NCBI GenBank assembly: GCA_902494605.1
Contig: CABUUG010000101.1
Location: 1-6,894 of the forward strand
Direction of reading: 5' to 3'
Source: an uncultured Collinsella sp.
GTDB lineage: Bacteria > Actinomycetota > Coriobacteriia > Coriobacteriales > Coriobacteriaceae
DNA length: 6,894 nt
Shown here piece by piece: positions 1 to 4,595 of the stretch. The translations under genes and the position numbers were made by a program. The notes under the pieces are model-generated. The model did no database searches. It was given only the letters and a program-made list of their open reading frames with translations, and had not been told where the DNA came from. Positions within the stretch are counted from its first letter, which is position 1; every line of letters begins with the position of its first letter.

Positions 1-2075
1 GCGTGCGTGGACCCAAGATCACGCGCTCCGAGGTCGATGCCGCCGTCAACGCTGCCTTTGAGGCCGATGCGCGCTTCCACGAGGATATCCAGACCATGGG
101 CGAGGAGGCTCTTAAGTGGGTCGAGGACCACGGCGGCCACGGCATCGTACTCGCCGGCCGCCCCTACCATAACGACCCCGAGATCAACCACGCCCTGCCC
201 GAGCTTATCTCGAGCTTTGGCTTTGCGGTCTTTACCGAGGATTCGCTTGCGCACCTGGTGAAGCCCGAGCGTCCCATCCGCGTCGTCGACCAGTGGATGT
301 ACCACAGCCGCCTGTACGCCGTCGCCCGTTTTGTGACGATGCGCAACGACCTGGACCTGATTCAGCTCAACTCCTTCGGCTGCGGCTTGGACGCCCTGAC
401 CACCGACCAGGTGCAGGAGATTCTGGAAGCCAGCGGCAAGATCTATACCGTGCTCAAGATTGACGAGGTGTCCAACCTGGGTGCCGCGCGCATCCGCATC
501 CGCTCGCTCATGGCTGCGCTTAAGGACCAGGAGGCTGAGCGCTTGGCTGAGGCAACGGCCGCGGGCGAGGCCTACGAGCAGGGCGATGCCGCGCCGGTGG
601 CGCCCTCCACGGATGCCCCCGCGTTCGCGAGCCGCAAGTACACGTTCGAGGCGCAGCGCGAGAGTGCTTCGACCGCGTGGCCCAAGGTGCCCTTTACCGA
701 GCAGATGCGCGAGGAGGGCTACACCATCCTGTGCCCGCAGATGGCGCCGATCCACTTTGATCTGGTCAAAGAGGTGTTCCGTGGTGCCGGCTACAACTTG
801 GAGCTGCTGCCCTCGACTGACCACGATGCCGTCGAGGCCGGCCTGCGCTACGTGAACAATGACATTTGCTACCCGTCGATCCTGGTGACGGGCCAGATTA
901 TGGAGGCCATCGAGAGCGGTCGGTACGACCTGTCCAAGACGGCCGTGGTTATCAGCCAGACCGGCGGCGGCTGCCGTGCCACCAACTACATCGCACTCAT
1001 CCGCAAGGCTCTGCGTGAGAGCGGCCACCCCGAGATTCCGGTGATCTCGCTTTCGGCCGTGGCGCTCGGCGAGGACAACCCTGGCTTTAAGATTACGCCG
1101 GCTCTGCTCAAGCAGGCGGTCTACGCGGTGCTCTTTGGCGACGTGATGATGCAGATGCTCTACCGCTGTCGCCCGTACGAGGCAACGTCCGGTGCCGCCA
1201 ATGCGCTCTACGAGGAGTACATGGCGCGCGCCCGCAAGCTGGCGCCCAAGTTCAACCGTCACAACTACACCAAGCTGTGCCGCGAGGCCATCCGCGCGTT
1301 CGACACCATGCCGCTCGTGGGCGAGGGTACCAAGCCGCGCGTGGGCGTGGTTGGCGAGATCCTGGTCAAGTTCCACCCTACGGCCAACAACCACGTGGTC
1401 GATGTCATCGAGCGCGAGGGCTGCGAGGCCGTAGTGCCGGGCCTGCTCGACTTCTTCCTGTACTCCATGAGCAACGCCGAGCTGCAGAAGGACGAGCTGG
1501 GAAGCTCTGCCACTACACGCGCGGGCATGCAAGCGCTTATTAAGCTCGTGGACTGGATGCGCACGCCGGTGGAGGAGATGCTCGAAAAGTCTCGCCGCTT
1601 TGAGGCGCCCGAGCGCATCGGCACCATGGCCGACAAGGCCCGCACGGTGCTTTCGGTGTGCAACAACATGGGCGAGGGCTGGCTGCTCACGGCCGAGATG
1701 CTCGACCTGATCGATCACGGTGCGCCCAACATCATCTGCACGCAGCCCTTCGCGTGCCTGCCCAACCACGTGGTGGGCAAGGCCGTGATTAAGGAGCTAC
1801 GCCGCCAGCACCCCGAGAGCAACATCGTCGCGGTGGACTATGATCCCGGTGCGTCCGAGGTCAACCAGCTCAACCGCATTAAGCTCATGATTAGCGTGGC
1901 CAAGGAAAACATGCGCGCCGGTAAAGGCTTTAAGCTCGAGAAGGTGGCGCCGCTCGCGATGGACGAGGTCACCGGTCAGATGCGTGCCCACGACGGCTGT
2001 GCGAGCTGCGGATCTGCCAGTGAGGAGGCCGTTGCATCGGTCGCCAAGCGCCTGGGGCGCGGCATTAAGAAGTAG
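1..2075 (+). CDS. Acyl-CoA dehydratase activase-related / 2-hydroxyacyl-CoA dehydratase-like protein, C-terminal part (5' partial)
   Basis: The reading frame is open from the left edge (first full codon at 3) to TAG at 2073-2075, giving 690 visible residues. Residues about 45-165 match the DUF2229-type domain that follows BadF/HgdC ATPase modules: GRPYHNDPEIN at 52-62 and SFGCGLDA at 124-131. An Ala/Glu-rich linker (about 170-215) leads to an HgdB/HgdC-like dehydratase region with conserved-looking cysteines C289 (NDICYPS), C324 (GGGCRATN) and C585 (PFACLPNH), and a CASC pair (C666, C669) near the end. In this family ATP-driven electron transfer through iron-sulfur clusters supports reductive radical chemistry on acyl-CoA substrates, in the cytoplasm of anaerobes; assigning cluster ligands here is inference. 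Full-length members are often about 1,400 residues with duplicated N-terminal ATPase domains, so roughly half is probably missing upstream. The GTG at position 3 is very unlikely to be the true start. The substrate cannot be told from sequence. Confidence 0.88.
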   Translation, partial: VRGPKITRSEVDAAVNAAFEADARFHEDIQTMGEEALKWVEDHGGHGIVLAGRPYHNDPEINHALPELISSFGFAVFTEDSLAHLVKPERPIRVVDQWMYHSRLYAVARFVTMRNDLDLIQLNSFGCGLDALTTDQVQEILEASGKIYTVLKIDEVSNLGAARIRIRSLMAALKDQEAERLAEATAAGEAYEQGDAAPVAPSTDAPAFASRKYTFEAQRESASTAWPKVPFTEQMREEGYTILCPQMAPIHFDLVKEVFRGAGYNLELLPSTDHDAVEAGLRYVNNDICYPSILVTGQIMEAIESGRYDLSKTAVVISQTGGGCRATNYIALIRKALRESGHPEIPVISLSAVALGEDNPGFKITPALLKQAVYAVLFGDVMMQMLYRCRPYEATSGAANALYEEYMARARKLAPKFNRHNYTKLCREAIRAFDTMPLVGEGTKPRVGVVGEILVKFHPTANNHVVDVIEREGCEAVVPGLLDFFLYSMSNAELQKDELGSSATTRAGMQALIKLVDWMRTPVEEMLEKSRRFEAPERIGTMADKARTVLSVCNNMGEGWLLTAEMLDLIDHGAPNIICTQPFACLPNHVVGKAVIKELRRQHPESNIVAVDYDPGASEVNQLNRIKLMISVAKENMRAGKGFKLEKVAPLAMDEVTGQMRAHDGCASCGSASEEAVASVAKRLGRGIKK

Positions 2076-2103
2076 CTGGTCTGCTATGGGCTAGATATGA
2101 GAC

Positions 2104-2140
2104 AAACGGGTGGTAGCCGTACCGGCTACCACCCGTTTTT
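2104..2140 (+). terminator. Strong intrinsic terminator after the dehydratase-like gene
   Basis: A perfect 16-bp inverted repeat (2104-2119 paired with 2123-2138) has a 3-base loop (TAC) and runs into TTTTT at 2136-2140. It begins 28 bases after the stop codon at 2075. The A-run at 2104-2106 on the opposite side makes some reverse-direction activity possible, but no minus-strand gene ends here. Confidence 0.93.
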
Positions 2141-2160
2141 GCTGGACATATGTTGCGTAA

Positions 2161-2381
2161 ATGACCTTGCTACAGCCTTCCGTGGACTTGCCCGATTTTT
2201 GGGCCGGCTCGGGCTTAGAGGACAAGTTGCTGCAGGCCCAAGGCGATTTTTCGCTCAACGCAGGCCAGCACAGTGTGACCTATCTGCCAAACGACGAGAC
2301 GATCGCTACGGTCTGGCCATCACCACCTACGAGATGGAAGCCGAAAAGTACATCTACCGCGTGTACAAGTACGAGCTGTAG
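2161..2381 (+). pseudogene. Frameshifted coding remnant, unknown family
   Basis: Two adjoining pieces read like one protein broken by a frameshift. From ATG 2161 in frame 1 the translation begins MTLLQPSVDLPDFWAGSG and stays protein-like to NDETIA at about 2307, after which it becomes Pro/Ser/Arg-rich and loses G/C-ending codons. From about 2304 frame 3 takes over with genome-like codons (YGLAITTYEMEAEKY) and ends at TAG 2379-2381. The joined product would be about 73 residues. The ATG follows directly on a TAA in its own frame (2158-2160) and no Shine-Dalgarno-like sequence is visible, which fits a decayed gene end. I do not recognise the family. Alternatives are a sequencing error in a small real gene, or chance open frames; the matching codon character of the two halves argues weakly for former coding. 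Confidence 0.4.
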
Positions 2382-2454
2382 GGCCGCGCTTAGGTTTGAC
2401 CAATGGAGTATGAAAACACGCCGTTCGCCGATGCCCCCTCCGCGAGTGGCAGCC

Positions 2455-2479
2455 ATATGTTTTGATATCAGAAACATAT
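2455..2479. repeat. Inverted repeat ATATGTTT / AAACATAT around a TGATATCA palindrome
   Basis: ATATGTTT (2455-2462) is the reverse complement of AAACATAT (2472-2479); the 9 bases between them contain the palindrome TGATATCA (2463-2470). The size and symmetry would suit a dimeric regulator's binding site about 95 bases upstream of the 2572 start codon, but the function is inferred only from symmetry. Confidence 0.45.
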
Positions 2480-2520
2480 AGTTGTCGCCAGCCTGCTGGC
2501 GACGTTCCCCCTGATATCAG
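2463..2520. repeat. Direct 9-bp repeats TGATATCAG flanking a hairpin
   Basis: TGATATCAG occurs at 2463-2471 and again at 2512-2520; the second copy is part of a perfect 10-bp palindrome CTGATATCAG (2511-2520). Between them lies the hairpin at 2484-2503. The direct repeats could be twin operator sites or a target-site-duplication-like flank of a very small inserted element. Neither is established by sequence alone. Confidence 0.5.
2484..2503. repeat. Perfect 9-bp hairpin without a T-run
   Basis: GTCGCCAGC (2484-2492) pairs with GCTGGCGAC (2495-2503); with a realistic 4-base loop the stem is 8 bp and GC-rich. No T-run follows on either strand, so it is not a standard terminator. It may be an operator, an RNA leader structure or the core of a small repeat. 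Confidence 0.55.
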
Positions 2521-2571
2521 AGGCTCCAGGTATGTTTCGCGCTCCGTTAAACAACTATCGATTGGGCTAAC

Positions 2572-3021
2572 ATGGACCGCCGTGCTATTTCGGTAACCCT
2601 TGCAGTGGTCTGTCTGACTGTGCTCCTGGGCGCTACAGGGCTGTTTGCTATAAGCCGAGAAACGTCCTATATGCAGGAATGCGCTTCCGAAGGGTTTGCC
2701 ATTGATGGTTACTACCGGGATGACAAAACGAGTCGGGAAATCCTGGCCTTTCTTGAGGAGGATGGCTGTCGATGGCAACTGGTCGACAAAGACGGCAGCT
2801 GCGTTGACGGGCAGTTTAAGCGTACGGATGACCCCAACATCCTGATATTAAAGAAGGAAAACGGCGAAGAATTCGGCACGGTTCACGTTGCGTATATATC
2901 GCGCCGACGCAATCAGGGGCAGATTTACCTAATTAGAAATACTAAGGTGACCCGATTTTATCTTGTGAGCACCGATCCAGCGTTTACGGTGGGGTCTGGC
3001 GATGTCGATGCGGACGTCTGA
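2572..3021 (+). CDS. Small membrane-anchored protein of unknown function
   Basis: This encodes 149 residues. The N-terminus is MDRR followed by a hydrophobic segment (about 5-27), consistent with a single N-terminal membrane anchor or uncleaved signal with the remainder outside. There is no lipobox: C14 is inside the hydrophobic run and is preceded by VV. The exported part has C37, C66 and C77, and alternating polar/hydrophobic stretches (for example NILILKKENG and GQIYLIRNTK) that suggest a small beta-rich fold. I do not recognise the family. The start at 2572 is chosen because it includes the whole hydrophobic segment; the upstream sequence has only a weak GGG as ribosome binding site. Codon use differs from neighbours: ATA, TTA, CTA and AGA appear together around 2845-2940, suggesting a transferred or weakly expressed gene. 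It is probably monocistronic, ending at a hairpin at 3042. Confidence 0.72.
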   Translation: MDRRAISVTLAVVCLTVLLGATGLFAISRETSYMQECASEGFAIDGYYRDDKTSREILAFLEEDGCRWQLVDKDGSCVDGQFKRTDDPNILILKKENGEEFGTVHVAYISRRRNQGQIYLIRNTKVTRFYLVSTDPAFTVGSGDVDADV

Positions 3022-3041
3022 TTCACGGCAATAAAACAGCG

Positions 3042-3076
3042 AGCGGGGCGCGGACGTGAACTACGTCCCGCTTTTT
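3042..3076. terminator. Hairpin terminator between convergent genes, possibly bidirectional
   Basis: AGCGGG (3042-3047) pairs with CCCGCT (3067-3072), and ACGT (3054-3057) pairs with ACGT (3063-3066) inside an imperfect stem, followed by TTTTT at 3072-3076. It begins 21 bases after the plus-strand stop. On the minus strand the stem is followed by a T-rich stretch (complement of AAAA at 3033-3036), so it could also stop transcription from the DUF389 gene, which ends at 3149. Confidence 0.72.
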
Positions 3077-3148
3077 GCTTGTGCCTGCGTCGCGTCTGAG
3101 CCTCGCCGCGACTTGCGCCTGTGCGCGGGAGCCATCCCATGCTCCGCA

Positions 3149-4288
3149 TTACTCCACATCAAACTCCACGCGATCGAGTTCGGGCACGTTGAGGTCAATG
3201 AGCTTGCGGGCGACGTGACGGTCGTGTGCCCCAAGTGCCTCGCTTGTCGTCACATGGGCGACAATCTCGCGCTCGACGATGCCCTCCTCGTCGCCTTCGG
3301 TGGCCGAGGTCTCGACGGCGACGGTGTAATCCTTAAAGCCCGGCAGCACCGCCGCAAGCTCGCGCGTGGTTTCGGTGACGCCGTAGCCGTCCTGCACGCC
3401 GGCCTGCGCCGAGCCAATGGAACCCGCGGTCATAACGATGCAGGGGATGGCAAAGACTACCGTGCCCACAATAATGCGGCGGCGCACCTTGCGTGACAGC
3501 TCGTCGACCTCGGCGTTTTCCTCGGCGGTCACAATGCCGTCGCCGTTGAGGTCGCGCTTGAGCGGTACACGTAAAAGAAGCAATACGGCTTCGGCAGCCA
3601 GTGCGATAAAGACCACGTTGATGCCAAACTCGTAGAGCGCCGAGAGAAACAGCGACCCGCTTGCGATGGCGATGCCGTAGCCCGCCGCGCACAGGGGCGG
3701 CATGAGCGCGGTTGCCACGGCCACGCCGGCGATGAGCGTGGCGGGTTCCTGGTCGCGCGAGTTGCCCAGGCCACCCGCAAAGCCGCCCGCGAGCGCGACG
3801 GCAAGGTCCCACACGGTGGGCGTCGAGTTGTCGATAATGGCGGCCGTGGTGGTGCCGAGGGGCGAGAGCTTAAAGTACAACGTGGATGTGACCAGGCAAA
3901 AGGCCATTTGCAGCGCAAGGCTGGCGACGGCTTCGACGGTAATCTCGCGGTCGAGCGTGGCGATGCCATATGCCATGGCAAGGACCGATCCCATAAGCGG
4001 GCAGATGAGCATGGCGCCCACGATGGCGATGTCCGAATCGATATCGAGGCCGATGCTCGCGATCAGCATGGCGATGATGAGGATGCATAGGTGGGAGCCA
4101 GTCAGACGCGCCCCGTTTACAAAACGCTTGCGGATCACGTGATAGGGCGCGCGACCCTCGCGAATGTTGAATGCGCGCTTGAGGAAGCGGGTGATGTTTT
4201 CCATGGCTTCGCTATGAGCGGGGCGGATGCCGTGACGCCGATGATGACGCTCGCGCAGTCGCTTGATCTGTTGTTTGTCGAGTTCCAT
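3149..4288 (-). CDS. DUF389 family integral membrane protein with an EF-hand-like loop
   Basis: This encodes 379 residues from ATG at 4286-4288 to TAA at 3149-3151. A basic N-terminal region (about 1-60) is followed by six or so hydrophobic segments. DUF389 hallmarks are visible: a GAMLICPLMGS segment at about 91-101 and GVAVATALMPPLCAAG at about 188-203, in the membrane region typical of this family. Its molecular function is not settled; a transporter or channel-like role is only a guess. Between the last two hydrophobic segments lies DLNGDGIVTAEE (246-257), which fits a 12-residue calcium-binding EF-hand loop. A soluble C-terminal domain (about 295-379) follows. The frame stays open for 49 codons upstream, but that part is Arg/Pro-rich and unlike the family, while ATG 4288 has GAGGT four bases upstream, so this start is preferred. 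It is convergent with the 2572 gene and divergent from the 4596 gene, and stands alone. Confidence 0.87.
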   Translation of the reverse strand: MELDKQQIKRLRERHHRRHGIRPAHSEAMENITRFLKRAFNIREGRAPYHVIRKRFVNGARLTGSHLCILIIAMLIASIGLDIDSDIAIVGAMLICPLMGSVLAMAYGIATLDREITVEAVASLALQMAFCLVTSTLYFKLSPLGTTTAAIIDNSTPTVWDLAVALAGGFAGGLGNSRDQEPATLIAGVAVATALMPPLCAAGYGIAIASGSLFLSALYEFGINVVFIALAAEAVLLLLRVPLKRDLNGDGIVTAEENAEVDELSRKVRRRIIVGTVVFAIPCIVMTAGSIGSAQAGVQDGYGVTETTRELAAVLPGFKDYTVAVETSATEGDEEGIVEREIVAHVTTSEALGAHDRHVARKLIDLNVPELDRVEFDVE

Positions 4289-4290
4289 GT

Positions 4291-4297
4291 CCACCTC
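4291..4297 (-). promoter_or_regulatory. Ribosome binding site deciding the DUF389 start
   Basis: The minus strand reads GAGGTGG and then AC directly before ATG 4288. The GAGGT core sits four bases from the start codon, slightly close but the only good match near any candidate start, and it rules in favour of this ATG over the 49-codon upstream extension. Confidence 0.7.
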
Positions 4298-4448
4298 GTT
4301 CCAGCGCGGTCCGCGCAACGCGCCCGTTGTCCTAACTCTACACCGTGGCGGGCGGGGTGTCTGTTGGATGCGGAATCCGATAGGGCGGATGACGCGGGAG
4401 CAAATGCAAATCACAGGCTCAATTCCATCCCGCAAGAATATGATGCAC

Positions 4449-4554
4449 CAGCTCCTACATATGTGACGAAATTGTGAAGCACGAGAGCGCCTATTTCAAA
4501 AAATCCGCTGGCGACCAATGTTGCGCAACAGAATTCAAAAATCAGCTCCTACAT
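4449..4554. repeat. 12-bp direct repeat CAGCTCCTACAT, two copies
   Basis: CAGCTCCTACAT occurs at 4449-4460 and 4543-4554, 94 bases apart start to start. Each copy is followed shortly by GAAGC (4477-ish and 4557-ish). An exact 12-mer twice in a 300-base intergenic region is unlikely by chance and suggests a paired binding site or a small duplication upstream of the surface-protein gene. Confidence 0.6.
4519..4530. promoter_or_regulatory. Perfect 12-bp palindrome, candidate operator
   Basis: TGTTGCGCAACA is its own reverse complement. It lies 65 bases upstream of the surface-protein start codon and between the two copies of the 12-bp direct repeat, where a dimeric regulator would be expected to act. 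No regulator gene is present in the window to pair it with. Confidence 0.5.
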
Positions 4555-4584
4555 TTTGAAGCGTATGGATACATCCGTGTCAAA

Positions 4585-4589
4585 GGGAG
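4585..4589 (+). promoter_or_regulatory. Ribosome binding site of the surface-protein gene
   Basis: GGGAG, six bases before ATG 4596, is a well-placed Shine-Dalgarno sequence and supports this start, which is directly followed by a signal peptide. Confidence 0.8.
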
Positions 4590-4595
4590 AAAGCC

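Larger units (their letters stand above)
2382..2571. other. Intergenic stretch with clustered dyad symmetries
   Basis: No convincing gene is seen between the remnant and ATG 2572. The second half is AT-rich against the surrounding GC-rich sequence and presumably contains the promoter of the following gene, but I could not find a -35/-10 pair with acceptable spacing. The small repeats in it are listed separately. Confidence 0.5.
4289..4595. other. Divergent intergenic region
   Basis: This 307-base space separates the 5' ends of the DUF389 gene and the surface-protein gene, so it should carry both promoters. The half nearest the surface-protein gene (about 4440-4580) is AT-richer and has a 12-bp palindrome and a duplicated 12-mer. 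I found no -35/-10 pair with 16-18 base spacing that I would defend for either direction, and no small gene with coding character and a ribosome binding site. Confidence 0.6.

Noticed and set aside
3..5. GTG at position 3 as a real start codon
   Set aside because: The frame is open to the window edge, and the first residues continue a domain whose family normally has large N-terminal modules; the gene is cut by the window.
2281..2330. Programmed ribosomal frameshift joining the two halves of the 2161-2381 remnant
   Set aside because: No X-XXY-YYZ slippery heptamer and no downstream stem were seen at the crossover; simple decay or sequence error is more likely.
2484..2503. Hairpin as a terminator
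   Set aside because: No T-run follows on either strand.
3056..3496. Plus-strand open frame of 146 codons overlapping the end of the DUF389 gene
   Set aside because: It starts inside the terminator hairpin and is antisense to the well-supported DUF389 C-terminal domain; its composition is not protein-like.
4289..4435. N-terminal extension of 49 residues on the DUF389 protein
   Set aside because: The extension is Arg/Pro/Cys-rich, not family-like, and the internal ATG at 4288 has a GAGGT ribosome binding site. The region is better read as intergenic.
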